Of a stretch of 64,000 nt of DNA, positions 8,901-17,484 are shown piece after piece (the first letter of the stretch is position 1; each line of letters begins with the position of its first letter). The stretch is from Embleya sp045207655. Lineage in GTDB: Bacteria > Actinomycetota > Actinomycetes > Streptomycetales > Streptomycetaceae. The position numbers and the translations under genes were made by a program. Location of the stretch: assembly GCF_045207655.1 (NCBI RefSeq), contig NZ_CP108784.1, positions 3,906,001 to 3,970,000 on the forward strand, in the 5' to 3' direction. Below the pieces are notes generated by a model. That model ran no database searches. It was not told the DNA's origin and saw only the letters and a list, made by a program, of their open reading frames with translations.

Positions 8901-9992
8901 TCAGACCCGGGTGGACTCCAGGTCGTGCAGGATCCCGCTCGCCTGCTCGACGATCCGGGTGATCAGTTCGGCGCACGAGGGCAGGTCCTCGATCACGCCG
9001 ACCACCTGGCCCGAGGCCATCACGCCCAGGTCCGGACGGCCGTCCACCATCGCGGCCTTGAGCAACATCGGGGTGTTCGCCGCCATCAACACCTGCGGCC
9101 AGCTCAGCCCTTGCGACTTCTTCATCGCCAGGCCCTCGCGGACCATGTCGGTGAGCTTGGTCCCGCTGAGCTTTTGGAAGCGCACCGCGTTGGCGATCGA
9201 GCGCGGATAGCGGGCGAGCACCGAGCGCTGTTCGAGCCGCTTGACGAAGTCGGTCGCCAGCACCCGGTGCGGGACGCCGTCGACCTCCTTGGACACGATC
9301 GTGCCGTTGACGTCGGTGGCCAGGTAGACGTCCTTGACCGCGTGCCCCACCGGGCTGTCCGAGGTGAGCAGGAAGCGGGTGCCCATCGCGATCGCGTCCG
9401 CGCCGTACGCCAGCGCGGCGACCAGGCCGCGCCCGTCGAAGAAGCCGCCGGCCGCGATCACGGTGACGTCGCTGCCCCGCAGGACGTCGGTGACCTGTGG
9501 CAGCAGCAGCGTGGTCGGGATCGAGCCGGTGTGCCCGCCGCCCTCGCCGCCCTGCACGATCACACCGTCGACGCCCCACTCGGCGACCTTCTGCGCGTGC
9601 CGCTTGGCGCCGATCGAGGGCACCACGAGCATGCCCAGGTCGTGCGCCCGCTTGATCAGGTCCTTCTTCGGGGCCTGCGCGAACGAGGCGACCCTGACGC
9701 CCTCACGGCCCATCAGGTCGATCCGCTCGGCCGCGTCCGGCGCGTCCGCGCGCAGATTGACCGCGAACGACTTGGCGGTGCTCCTCTTGACCGCCGCGAT
9801 CGCCGCGACCAGTTCCTCGTAGGTCATCGTGGCCGACGCCAGGATGCCCAGCCCGCCCGCCTCGGCGGTGGCCGCGACCAGTTGCGGGTAGGACACGTAC
9901 CCCATGCCGGTCTGCACGATGGGGAAATCGACGCCGAACTTCTCGGTGAACGCGTTGCGCAACGCCGGGTGCGTGCCGGCCGCGGCGCTCAC
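8901..9992 (-). CDS. ipdC: IpdC-like flavin-dependent oxidoreductase (nitronate monooxygenase fold)
   Basis: A 363-residue protein of the 2-nitropropane dioxygenase TIM-barrel family. The N-terminal PIVQTGMGYVSYP and the GGEGGGHTG phosphate-binding loop for FMN are present. It matches IpdC, which in the HIP pathway acts on the ring CoA thioester before ring D opening. The GTG start overlaps the ipdB stop codon as GTGA, so translation is probably coupled. Order echA20-ipdA-ipdB-ipdC is the same as in Mycobacterium. Family certain; assignment as IpdC rests on similarity and synteny. Confidence 0.9.
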   Translation of the reverse strand: MSAAAGTHPALRNAFTEKFGVDFPIVQTGMGYVSYPQLVAATAEAGGLGILASATMTYEELVAAIAAVKRSTAKSFAVNLRADAPDAAERIDLMGREGVRVASFAQAPKKDLIKRAHDLGMLVVPSIGAKRHAQKVAEWGVDGVIVQGGEGGGHTGSIPTTLLLPQVTDVLRGSDVTVIAAGGFFDGRGLVAALAYGADAIAMGTRFLLTSDSPVGHAVKDVYLATDVNGTIVSKEVDGVPHRVLATDFVKRLEQRSVLARYPRSIANAVRFQKLSGTKLTDMVREGLAMKKSQGLSWPQVLMAANTPMLLKAAMVDGRPDLGVMASGQVVGVIEDLPSCAELITRIVEQASGILHDLESTRV

Positions 9993-10762
9993 GCCGGCAC
10001 CTCGCGCGTCCGCATCCCGCGCGGGTCGAGCACGTCCCGCACGATCCGCAGTTCCTCGTTCGTGGGCACCCGCGAGGTGGGCACCTCGCTCGGGATCACC
10101 AGCTCGAAACCGGTCGCCTCGACGACCTCCTCGACGCTGACGCCGGGGTGCACCGAGCGCAGCCGCATGACCTTCGCATCGGTCTCGAAGTCGAGCACGC
10201 ACAGGTTGGTGACGACCCGTCGGACCTCGTGGAAACGCCCGGCGGAGCCCACCTCGGCGGCCCGGTCATAGCCGACGCAGGAGACCATGTCCACCTTCGG
10301 CGTGAGCACGCGCGCCGAGTGCTTGGGGATCCAGTAGCTGGTGGTGTGGTTGATCGTGTTGCCCGGCCCGCCGCGCGACCCGAGCACCTGACGCTTGGGC
10401 TTGGCCCAGTCGCCGATCGCGGAGATGTTGGCGTTGCCGTGCCGGTCGATCTGCACCGGGCCCATCATCACGTGCCGCCGACCCGAGGCGAGCACGTCCA
10501 GCACCTGGCGGTAGGGAATCCAGCCGACGACGGCGAACTCGTCCGGCGTGGCACCCAGTCGGGCGTCGCCCTCGAAGAAGTACGACTCGCCGTTGGAGAG
10601 CATCAGGTCCGGCTCGAACGTCGCGCGGGCCAACCGGGCGCCGATCGTGGGCACGGCGCCCATCGGGCTGCCGATGATCTCGCCGTCGCCGCGGAAGCAG
10701 TCCGCGACGGCCGCGACGCACACGTCGGCCCGGGTCGCCTCGGTCAGGGTCTCGGTGCTCAC
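9989..10762 (-). CDS. ipdB: IpdB, beta subunit of ring C-opening CoA-transferase-family hydrolase
   Basis: A 257-residue class I CoA-transferase beta-subunit-like protein containing SNGESYFFEGDARLGA and MGPVQIDRHGNANIS. With IpdA it should hydrolyse the carbon-carbon bond of the last ring intermediate (COCHEA-CoA) of steroid catabolism, despite its transferase fold. The GTG start at 10762 overlaps the ipdA stop by 4 bp and the stop overlaps the ipdC start, indicating tight coupling. A longer open frame upstream is out of family. Confidence 0.92.
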   Translation of the reverse strand: MSTETLTEATRADVCVAAVADCFRGDGEIIGSPMGAVPTIGARLARATFEPDLMLSNGESYFFEGDARLGATPDEFAVVGWIPYRQVLDVLASGRRHVMMGPVQIDRHGNANISAIGDWAKPKRQVLGSRGGPGNTINHTTSYWIPKHSARVLTPKVDMVSCVGYDRAAEVGSAGRFHEVRRVVTNLCVLDFETDAKVMRLRSVHPGVSVEEVVEATGFELVIPSEVPTSRVPTNEELRIVRDVLDPRGMRTREVPA

Positions 10763-11628
10763 TTGGCCGTCTCCTTCTTGAACTCCGCGACGGCGGCCTG
10801 ATATGCCGCTTCGTTCTCCACCTTGAGGAATCGCCGCTCGAACGCGGCCCACGCCTCGGGGTCGGCGGCGGCGGTGACGTACGCCTTCTGGAACGCCTCG
10901 TCCCGGCCGTACTCCGGCGGACACTCGGTGAAGTGCGCGCCGTTCGGCGCCTCGACCACACCGTGCGTCGTGTAGCGGTGCACGGTCAGCGTGTGCACAC
11001 AGCCGGCCGCCTTGAGCAGCTCCTCGCTCGGCACCACGCGCTCGGCCGAGACGTACGCCTTGTCGGCCGCGAGGCAGAACAGGTCGTCCATGAACTGGTC
11101 CGGGCCGGTCAGCGCGGCGTTGCCGCGCTCGTCGGCGACGTTCGCGTGGATCAGCGCGACGTCCAGGTTCAGCGCGGGCATCGCGACCAACGTCTCGTCG
11201 CCGTACGGCGATTCGATCGTCCTCAGGTGCGGCGAGACCTTCAGGATGTCCGAGCCCAGGCCCGCCCGGGTGGGCAGGAACGGCAGCCGCTGGGCGGCGG
11301 CGCGCAGGCCGGTGAGGAACATGCCCTCGTCGTACTCGACCGCCTCGACCAGGCCGTTCTCCCGGACGTGGCGGAAGTTGGGCTCCAGCGGAATCGAGTC
11401 GAGCGACACGAACGCGTAGACGAGCTTGCTCGCCTTGCCCGCGCGGGCCAGCAGGCCCACGTCGGGACCGCCGTAGGAGACGACCGTCAGGTCCTTGAGG
11501 TCGGACCGCAGGATGGCCCGGACCAGGGCCATCGGCTTGCGCCGCGAGCCCCAGCCGCCGATGCCGACGGTCATCCCGTCGGAGAGCTGTGCGACGACCT
11601 GATCGGGCGTCATGCGCTTGTCAGCCAT
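10759..11628 (-). CDS. ipdA: IpdA, alpha subunit of ring C-opening CoA-transferase-family hydrolase
   Basis: A 289-residue class I CoA-transferase alpha-subunit-like protein. The N-terminal GMTVGIGGWGSRRKPMA and AQRLPFLPTRAGLGSD match mycobacterial IpdA closely. It forms a heterodimer or heterotetramer with IpdB, encoded directly downstream. The ATG has GGGAGC upstream. The gene starts 142 bp after the echA20 stop on the same strand; that gap holds duplicated sequence but no operator, so transcription most likely comes from the echA20 promoter. Confidence 0.93.
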   Translation of the reverse strand: MADKRMTPDQVVAQLSDGMTVGIGGWGSRRKPMALVRAILRSDLKDLTVVSYGGPDVGLLARAGKASKLVYAFVSLDSIPLEPNFRHVRENGLVEAVEYDEGMFLTGLRAAAQRLPFLPTRAGLGSDILKVSPHLRTIESPYGDETLVAMPALNLDVALIHANVADERGNAALTGPDQFMDDLFCLAADKAYVSAERVVPSEELLKAAGCVHTLTVHRYTTHGVVEAPNGAHFTECPPEYGRDEAFQKAYVTAAADPEAWAAFERRFLKVENEAAYQAAVAEFKKETAK

Positions 11629-11648
11629 GGATGGTTGCTCCCGTATCT

Positions 11649-11803
11649 ACTTCGAGGTGTCCGCTTCGCGACCCTCGGTACCGTGCTCACCCGGGGGACG
11701 ACCCCCGGACCCCCGGCAAGGGGTCGCGGCGGTCACTTGGAGCCGGACCCCCGACAGGGGGTCGTGGTGGTCACTTGGAGGTGTCCGCTTCGCGACCCTC
11801 GGT
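11649..11803. repeat. Duplicated 3' end of echA20 plus 23-bp repeat
   Basis: Positions 11773-11803 (the echA20 3' end) recur with one mismatch at 11649-11679. A second repeated block, GGGGTCGCGGCGGTCACTT and following bases, starts at 11718 and again near 11758 with two mismatches. It looks like a local tandem duplication of the gene end inside the operon. Confidence 0.75.
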
Positions 11804-12529
11804 GAAGGCGTCGCGCAGTTCGTCCGACACACCGGTCAGGTTCAGTTCGAACGTGAAGCCCTGCTCGTAGCGGTACGAGCGCTTGACGTCGACCGGGTCG
11901 ATGCCGTTCAGCGACGCCTTCGCGGCGCGGATGACGGTCGGGCTCTTCGCGGCGATGGCCCGAGCCACCTCGAACGCGGTCTCGACCAGCTTGTCCCGGT
12001 CGACCAGCTTGTAGATCGAGCCGTACGCGTGCAGTTCCGCCGCGGGGGCGTTCTCCGACGTGTACACCATCTGTCGCATCCGGTGCTGCGGCACCAGGCG
12101 GGCCAGGTGGGTGGCCGCGCCGAGCGCGCCCCGGTCCACCTCGGGCAGCCCGAAGAACGCGTCGTGCGACGCGACGATGATGTCCGCGTTGCCGACCAGC
12201 CCGATCCCGCCGCCCACGCAGAAGCCGTGCACCGCCGCGATCACGGGCACCTCGCAGTCGTACACGGCCGCGAACGCGTCGAAGCAGCCCTTGTTGGCCG
12301 CGACCAGCGCGTCGAAGCCCTCGGTGTTCGACATTTCCTTGATGTCGACGCCGGCGTTGAAGCCGCGCCCTTCGGCCCGGAGCACCACGGCCCGGACCTG
12401 CGGGTCGCGGCTCGCGTCGCGGAGTCGGTCCGCGAGCTCGAACCAGCCGGCGACGGTGAGCGCGTTGACGGGGGGTGCGTCCAGCACCACCTCGGCGATG
12501 CCCTCACGCACCTCGTAACGGATAGCCAT
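11771..12529 (-). CDS. echA20: EchA20-like ring D-opening crotonase
   Basis: A 252-residue crotonase-family protein with AEGRGFNAGVDIKEM, GFCVGGGIGLVGNADI and LPEVDRGALGAATHL, near-identical in pattern to mycobacterial EchA20, which hydrolytically opens ring D in HIP catabolism. It heads the echA20-ipdA-ipdB-ipdC operon. I take the ATG at 12529; an ATG 15 nt further upstream is equally possible because neither has a clear ribosome site. Operator O3 lies 113 bp upstream. The last ten codons are duplicated just downstream. Confidence 0.92.
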   Translation of the reverse strand: MAIRYEVREGIAEVVLDAPPVNALTVAGWFELADRLRDASRDPQVRAVVLRAEGRGFNAGVDIKEMSNTEGFDALVAANKGCFDAFAAVYDCEVPVIAAVHGFCVGGGIGLVGNADIIVASHDAFFGLPEVDRGALGAATHLARLVPQHRMRQMVYTSENAPAAELHAYGSIYKLVDRDKLVETAFEVARAIAAKSPTVIRAAKASLNGIDPVDVKRSYRYEQGFTFELNLTGVSDELRDAFTEGREADTSK

Positions 12530-12641
12530 GGCAACCAGATCCATTCGGCCGCGTGCGTCGGATCGGCTGATCACGTACCCGTGTACCGGCGGGTGCGGCC
12601 GACGCGGCCGTCCGGTCGTGAGAGGCACATCACCACCCGAT

Positions 12642-12656
12642 CTGACTGATCGTCAG
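12642..12656. promoter_or_regulatory. Palindromic operator O3 (CTGACT-GAT-CGTCAG)
   Basis: One mismatch from a perfect palindrome. It lies between the divergent echA20-ipdABC operon and the SDR-TetR operon, so it would also autoregulate the TetR gene. Confidence 0.8.
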
Positions 12657-12745
12657 ATTTCTGCCACCATAGTTGACCCCGAGCGACCCACGCCAGACGG
12701 ACCGAGCGTGGCGCCCACGACACCGCAGCCCGTCAGGAGCAGGCC

Positions 12746-13549
12746 ATGACGTCCTCCCCCAACCCGCTCGACATGAGCGGACGCGTCGTTCTCGTCACCG
12801 GTGGCGGCAAGGGGATCGGACTGGGCATCAGCGAGCGCTTCCTGGCCGCCGGCGCCGACGTCGTGGTCTGCTCGCGACGCGAACCGGAGACGCTGCCCGG
12901 CTCCGGCGGACGCACCGCCGCGTACACCCCCGCCGACGTGCGCGACCCCGACACGGCCTTCGCCGCAGTGCAGTTCGTCGAGGAACGCTTCGGTCGACTC
13001 GATGTGCTGGTGAACAACGCGGGCGGCGCGCCGCAGACCGACGCGGCCACCGCGTCGCCCCGGTTCTCCAAGGCGATCATCGAGCTGAATCTGCTCGGTC
13101 CGCTCTATTTCGCCCAAGCAGCCCACCGCTTGATGCACCGTCAAGAAACCGGCGGGGTGATCGTGAACATCTCCAGCGTGAGCGGCGTGCGCCCTTCACC
13201 GGGCACCGCGGCCTACGGCGCGGCGAAGGCCGGGATGAATTCGCTCACCCGCTCGCTCGCCGTCGAGTGGGCTCCCAAGATCCGAATCAACTCGGTGATC
13301 GTGGGCCTGGTCCGGACCGAACAGGCCCACCTGCACTACGGGGACGAGGCGGGCGTGCAGCGCGTCGCGGACACGATTCCGCTCGGTCGGATGGCGGATC
13401 CGTCGGACGTCGCGGACGTTTGTCTGTTCCTCGCGTCGCCGATGTCACGGTACGTCAGCGGAGCGGAACTACTCATGCACGGCGGCGGGGAAATGCCCGC
13501 TTTCCTCCGTGCGGCGGACAGCGAAACCGATCATGCGCCCGTAAACTGA
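12746..13549 (+). CDS. Short-chain dehydrogenase (Rv3549c-like)
   Basis: A 267-residue classical SDR. The NAD(P) motif is TGGGKGIG (residues 19-26), NNAGG follows near 92, the catalytic Ser lies in NISSVSG and the YxxxK pair in YGAAK. It resembles the SDR beside echA20 in the mycobacterial KstR2 regulon and probably oxidises or reduces a hydroxyl or keto group on a CoA thioester. CAGGAG precedes the ATG. The TetR gene starts 4 bp after its stop. Confidence 0.87.
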   Translation: MTSSPNPLDMSGRVVLVTGGGKGIGLGISERFLAAGADVVVCSRREPETLPGSGGRTAAYTPADVRDPDTAFAAVQFVEERFGRLDVLVNNAGGAPQTDAATASPRFSKAIIELNLLGPLYFAQAAHRLMHRQETGGVIVNISSVSGVRPSPGTAAYGAAKAGMNSLTRSLAVEWAPKIRINSVIVGLVRTEQAHLHYGDEAGVQRVADTIPLGRMADPSDVADVCLFLASPMSRYVSGAELLMHGGGEMPAFLRAADSETDHAPVN

Positions 13550-13553
13550 CGGC

Positions 13554-14204
13554 ATGACAGGACAAGTTCGCACCGTCGACGGCCGCGTCGCCGGGCGACG
13601 CGGACAGGCGACGCGGCAAAAGCTGCTCGACTGCCTCCGCGAGATGCTCGACACGTCTCCGTACCGGGACGTCAAGGTCATCGACGTCGCCCGTATGGCA
13701 GGCACCTCTCCCGCCACCTTCTACCAGTACTTTCAGGACGTCGAGAGTGCGATCCTCGAGATCGCGAACGACATGGCCAAGGACGGCCAGCGTCTGAAGA
13801 CTCTCGCCGAGGACCAGAACTGGGCCGGCAAGGGCGGCTTCGCCGCCGCCGAGGCCCTGGCCGACGGATTCCTCGACTTCTGGCGGGACTACGAGCCGAT
13901 CCTTCGCGTCGTCGACCTGGCCTCGGCCGAGGGCGACAAGCGCTTCTACAAGGTGCGCCAGAAGATCCTGACGGCGGTCACCGGTTCGCTGACCGAGGCC
14001 ATCGAGAACATGCAGGCCAAGGGCAAGGTCGGCGACGACGTGCACCCGAACGCCATGGCGGGCACCCTCGTCGCGATGCTCGCGGCGGTGGCCGGGCACC
14101 AGAAGGGCTTCGAATCCTGGAACATCAAGATGAAGGACGTCCGTCCGGCGCTGTCCACCCTGGTCTACATGGGCGTCACGGGGAAGAAGCCCCCGACGCG
14201 TTAA
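13554..14204 (+). CDS. TetR-family regulator, candidate master repressor of the locus
   Basis: A 216-residue TetR protein. The helix-turn-helix spans residues 40-60 (DVARMAGTSPATFYQYF), preceded by the basic GRRGQATRQKLLD helix. The C-terminal ligand domain is unclassified. It is the only TetR gene here and sits in an operon under operator O3, so autoregulation and control of all CTGACG-N3-CGTCAG sites is the simplest reading. It does not resemble KstR or KstR2 in its DNA-binding helix. The effector is probably a pathway CoA thioester (inference). A strong hairpin follows the gene. Confidence 0.88.
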   Translation: MTGQVRTVDGRVAGRRGQATRQKLLDCLREMLDTSPYRDVKVIDVARMAGTSPATFYQYFQDVESAILEIANDMAKDGQRLKTLAEDQNWAGKGGFAAAEALADGFLDFWRDYEPILRVVDLASAEGDKRFYKVRQKILTAVTGSLTEAIENMQAKGKVGDDVHPNAMAGTLVAMLAAVAGHQKGFESWNIKMKDVRPALSTLVYMGVTGKKPPTR

Positions 14205-14254
14205 GCCTGTCGGCGAGCGGGAGCCCGACGAACGCCCCGGCCTTCGGCCGTGTT

Positions 14255-14305
14255 GTCCTCGAACGCCGGACGGGCTGACTATCAGCCCGTCCGGCGTTCG
14301 AGGAC
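14255..14305. terminator. Bidirectional terminator with 23-bp arms
   Basis: A perfect 23-bp inverted repeat with a 5-nt loop lies between the convergent TetR and dehydrogenase genes. The right arm is repeated once more about 15 bp downstream (GTCCGGCGTTCGAGGACA). The arm sequence is a variant of the dispersed intergenic repeat. Confidence 0.85.
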
Positions 14306-14358
14306 ACATTCCAAGCCAGTCCGGCGTTCGAGGACACCAGGCCGCAGGCCGGCCGCGC

Positions 14359-15519
14359 CTAGATCCCGGCGAGTTCCGCGATCCGCTCCCGCTGCGCGCC
14401 CCGGTCACCGAACAGGTGCGCGGACGTGATGGCCCGCTTCAGGTACAGGTGGCAGTCGTACTCCCAGGTGAAGCCGACGCCGCCGTGCAGTTGGATCATC
14501 TCCTCGGCGACATGCCGGTACGCGGCGGTCGCCGTCGTCATCGCCAGCGGTGCCATCACCGCCAGTTCGCCGGGCGACGCGAGCCCCGCCGCCTCCGCCT
14601 CACAGGCCGCCCACGCCGCGTAGTACAGCGCCGAACGGGCCGTCTCCACCTCGACGTACAGGTCCGCGCAGCGGTGCTTGATCGCCTGGAACGAGCCGAT
14701 CGGCCGGCCGAACTGCACGCGCCCCTTGGTATACTCGACGGTCGCCTCCAGGCAGCGCGCGGCGCCGCCGACCGCCTCGGCCGCCACCGCGATCTCGGCG
14801 AGCGCCAGCACCCGCTCCAGCGCCGCGTCGGCGCCGGGAGTGCCCAGCAGTCGGGCGGGGGTGTCCACGAAGGTCAGCCGGGCCTGCTTGCGGGTCTGGT
14901 CCAGAGTCGGCAGCGCCGCGCGGGTCAGCCCCGCGGCGTCCTTGTCCACGGTGAACAGCGCGAGGTCGCCGGCCCCGCCCCGGTTCGCAGCGCTCCCGCC
15001 CTCGACCCGTGCCACCACCACGATCAGATCCGCGATCAGCCCGTCGATCACGTGCGTCTTGACGCCGTCCAGGCGCCACCCGTCACCGTCGGCCCGCGCG
15101 GCCGTCTCCACCGCGCGTACGTCCCGCCGCCCCGGCTCGGCCAGCGCCAGCGCGCCGAGCGTGACGCCCGCCGCGATCCCCGGCAGGTACTCCGCCCGCG
15201 CGGCCTCGTCGCCCGCGTGCGTGAGTGCGTACGCCGTCAGCACCGACGACGCCAGGAACGGTGAGGGGAAAAGCGAGCGGCCCATCTCCTCCAGGGCCAC
15301 CACCAACTCGGTGAAGCCGAAGCCGACCCCGCCGTACTCCTCCGGGATCGCGAGACCGGCCAGCCCGGTCTGTTCGCACACGCGCCGCCACACCGTGGCG
15401 TCGTAGCCCGTCTCGGTGGCCATCACGGCCCGCACCGCGGGCGAGTCGCTGTGCTTGTCGAACACGTCCCGGAGTGCTCTGCGGATCTCCTGCTGCTCAT
15501 CGCTGAACTCGACGTCCAC
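14359..15519 (-). CDS. Acyl-CoA dehydrogenase, small (beta-type) subunit
   Basis: A 386-residue acyl-CoA dehydrogenase starting VDVEFSDEQQEIRRAL and ending with LHGGVGFTWEYDCHLYLKRA without a GT-N-EIQ tail, that is, beta-type. There is no alpha gene beside it; the stand-alone alpha-type gene at 39730 is a possible partner. The GTG at 15519 has AAGGAG 9 nt upstream, better than any upstream ATG. Candidate operator O4 lies about 105 bp upstream in the divergent region shared with the acyl-CoA synthetase at 15760. Confidence 0.87.
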   Translation of the reverse strand: MDVEFSDEQQEIRRALRDVFDKHSDSPAVRAVMATETGYDATVWRRVCEQTGLAGLAIPEEYGGVGFGFTELVVALEEMGRSLFPSPFLASSVLTAYALTHAGDEAARAEYLPGIAAGVTLGALALAEPGRRDVRAVETAARADGDGWRLDGVKTHVIDGLIADLIVVVARVEGGSAANRGGAGDLALFTVDKDAAGLTRAALPTLDQTRKQARLTFVDTPARLLGTPGADAALERVLALAEIAVAAEAVGGAARCLEATVEYTKGRVQFGRPIGSFQAIKHRCADLYVEVETARSALYYAAWAACEAEAAGLASPGELAVMAPLAMTTATAAYRHVAEEMIQLHGGVGFTWEYDCHLYLKRAITSAHLFGDRGAQRERIAELAGI

Positions 15520-15623
15520 GTACCGCAACTCCTTGGCACTCATGTCGTGCGGGTCGGGACGGTTGCCCGGCCCGAGTTCCGGTCGGCTCCATTGACGATC
15601 CGGCAGCCCGCGAGCACCAGTAT

Positions 15624-15638
15624 CTGACACACCGTCAT
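15624..15638. promoter_or_regulatory. Weaker operator O4 (CTGACA-CAC-CGTCAT)
   Basis: It keeps the TGAC-N5-GTCA core with two outer mismatches, in the divergent promoter region between the dehydrogenase and acyl-CoA synthetase genes. Confidence 0.55.
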
Positions 15639-15759
15639 ACCTTTAGAACATTGCTTTCGTCACACCTCTGAAACGTCGCGTTACCCCGGGCGTGTCGTGT
15701 TGTGTGGCATACACCATCCCCACGCCGACTACTTCGCGCGCAGGCCGAAGGGACCCGTT

Positions 15760-17277
15760 GTGACCGTTCTCGCCCAGGTGCTTCACGAGGCCGCCCGACG
15801 CTTTCCCGAGCGGCGGGCCCTCGTGCACGGCGGAAGCGGGTTCACCTACGCGGGGCTGGACGCGGTGAGCGACCAGGTCGCCGCCGGACTGGCCCGGCGC
15901 GGCGTCCGGCCGGGTCACCTGGTCGCGCTCGTGCTCCCGTCCGGGCTCGAGTACGTGGTCGCCTACACGGCGCTGGCCCGGCTCGGCGCGATCACCACCG
16001 GGGTGGGACCGCGCTACACCGCCGCCGAGCGGGCCGCGATCCTGGAGCGGGCCGCGCCGGATCTGGTGCTGGTCACCGAGGATCTGGCCGAGGGCGTCCC
16101 GGCCGGACCCGAACTCGTCCGCTGCGTACCGGCGGCCGACGCGCACCGCGTCTGGGCCGACCTCCGGCTCGACGAGATCCCGCCCGCGCCGCCGGTGACC
16201 GGGGACCGGGAGCCGGACCTGCCCGAGACGGTCGTGTTCACCTCGGGCACCACGGGCACGCCCAAGGGCGCGCTGTTCACGTCCCGGCAGATCGCCGCGA
16301 TCACCGCGATGGACACCGGCGACCGCTGGGGCGAGGGCGGCCCGCAACTGGTCGCCACCGGCCTGCCGCACGTCGGCTTCATGACCAAGTTGGCCGGCTA
16401 CCTCAAGATGGGCGCGACCCTGCACCTGCTCGGCCGCTGGCGGGCCCAGGACGCGTTGCGCCTGGTCGCCAGGGAGAAGATCCCCTATCTCGGCGGCGTG
16501 GCCGCGCAGGTCTCCCTCCTGCTCGGCCGGCCGGAGTTCGACCGCTACGACCTCACCCACGTACGCGGTCTGATCGTCGGCGGCGGGCCGTCCCCCGCCC
16601 CGCTCGTGCACGAGGCCCGGACCCGGTTCGGGGCGGGCTACTCGATTCGCTACTCGTCCACCGAATCCGGCGGGCTCGGCACGCTCACCGCGTTCGACGC
16701 CCCCGACTCCGAGGCGTTGTTCACGGTCGGCCGCCCCCGACCGGGCACCGAGTTGGAGATCCGCGACCCGCGGACCGGCACCGTCCTGCCGGCCGGCGAG
16801 GAGGGACAGATCTGCCTGCGCTCGCCCGCCGTGATGGCGGGCTACTGGCGCGACCCGCGGGCGAGCGCCGCCGCCCTCGACGGCGACGGTCGGCTGCGGA
16901 CCGGCGATCTCGGCCGGATCGACGAGGCCGGCTGCCTGCGGATCACCGGGCGGATGACCGAGATGTACATCCGCGGCGGATACAACGTGTATCCGCAGGA
17001 GGTGGAGGCGGTACTGCTCGACCATCCCGACGTGGCCTCCGTGGCGGTGGTGCCGCGGCCCAGTCGGGTGATGGGCGAGATCGGCGTCGCGGTCGTGGTG
17101 TCACGTGCCGCATCCGAGCCGTCACTGGCCGCGTTGCGAGAGTTCGCGGCCTCACGACTGTCCGCCCACAAGCTCCCCGAGGCGATCCGCATCGTGTCGG
17201 CGCTGCCTCTGACCGGGATGGACAAAGTGGACCGCAGATCCCTGACGGAACGTGAGAAGTCCTTCGGGGACGTTTAG
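15760..17277 (+). CDS. Acyl-CoA synthetase (FadD family)
   Basis: A 505-residue AMP-binding ligase. FTSGTTGTPKGA lies near residue 165, the A5-like motif is YSSTESGG, and the hinge region GRMTEMYIRGGYNVYP is near 405. The usual C-terminal lysine context appears as TGMDKVDRRSL. It is shorter than the FadD3-like protein and is probably specific for another carboxylate of the pathway, such as a ring-opened acid or side chain. The GTG at 15760 has GAAGGGA upstream; an in-frame ATG 21 codons earlier lacks homology. It is divergent from a dehydrogenase gene across O4. Confidence 0.87.
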   Translation: MTVLAQVLHEAARRFPERRALVHGGSGFTYAGLDAVSDQVAAGLARRGVRPGHLVALVLPSGLEYVVAYTALARLGAITTGVGPRYTAAERAAILERAAPDLVLVTEDLAEGVPAGPELVRCVPAADAHRVWADLRLDEIPPAPPVTGDREPDLPETVVFTSGTTGTPKGALFTSRQIAAITAMDTGDRWGEGGPQLVATGLPHVGFMTKLAGYLKMGATLHLLGRWRAQDALRLVAREKIPYLGGVAAQVSLLLGRPEFDRYDLTHVRGLIVGGGPSPAPLVHEARTRFGAGYSIRYSSTESGGLGTLTAFDAPDSEALFTVGRPRPGTELEIRDPRTGTVLPAGEEGQICLRSPAVMAGYWRDPRASAAALDGDGRLRTGDLGRIDEAGCLRITGRMTEMYIRGGYNVYPQEVEAVLLDHPDVASVAVVPRPSRVMGEIGVAVVVSRAASEPSLAALREFAASRLSAHKLPEAIRIVSALPLTGMDKVDRRSLTEREKSFGDV

Positions 17278-17386
17278 TAACCGCGCGATGACCAGCAGAT
17301 ATCCGCAACATGTTTGACCAAGTCAGCAAATGTCCAGGTGATCGGACAGATGCGTCGGGACCGGGCCGGTGAGACAGTGGACAGCC

Positions 17387-17401
17387 CTGACGTCCCATCA
17401 G
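17387..17401. promoter_or_regulatory. Operator O5 (CTGACG-TCC-CATCAG)
   Basis: First of two operators upstream of the ADP-forming synthetase gene, 23 bp centre to centre from O6. One mismatch in the right arm. Confidence 0.65.
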
Positions 17402-17409
17402 CAAGCTAA

Positions 17410-17424
17410 CTGACTAACCGTCAG
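17410..17424. promoter_or_regulatory. Palindromic operator O6 (CTGACT-AAC-CGTCAG)
   Basis: Second operator of the pair, 61 bp before the ATG of the synthetase gene. Confidence 0.78.
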
Positions 17425-17484
17425 CTCGATTCCAGTGTCGATCGGATCTGGCGGCGACGAAAGATCGAAAAAGGGACGGGCGCG

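Noticed and set aside
6521..8962. Long plus-strand open frame opposite the MMPL gene
   Set aside because: A His/Asp/Arg-rich shadow frame; the minus strand has clear MMPL motifs and a ribosome site.
13546..13560. CTGACGGCATGACAG before the TetR gene as an operator
   Set aside because: Only the left arm fits; the right arm has three mismatches, and the site overlaps the end of the SDR gene and the TetR start.
15640..15660. TTAGAACATTGCTT as a KstR-like half palindrome
   Set aside because: Only one half matches; probably part of a promoter region.
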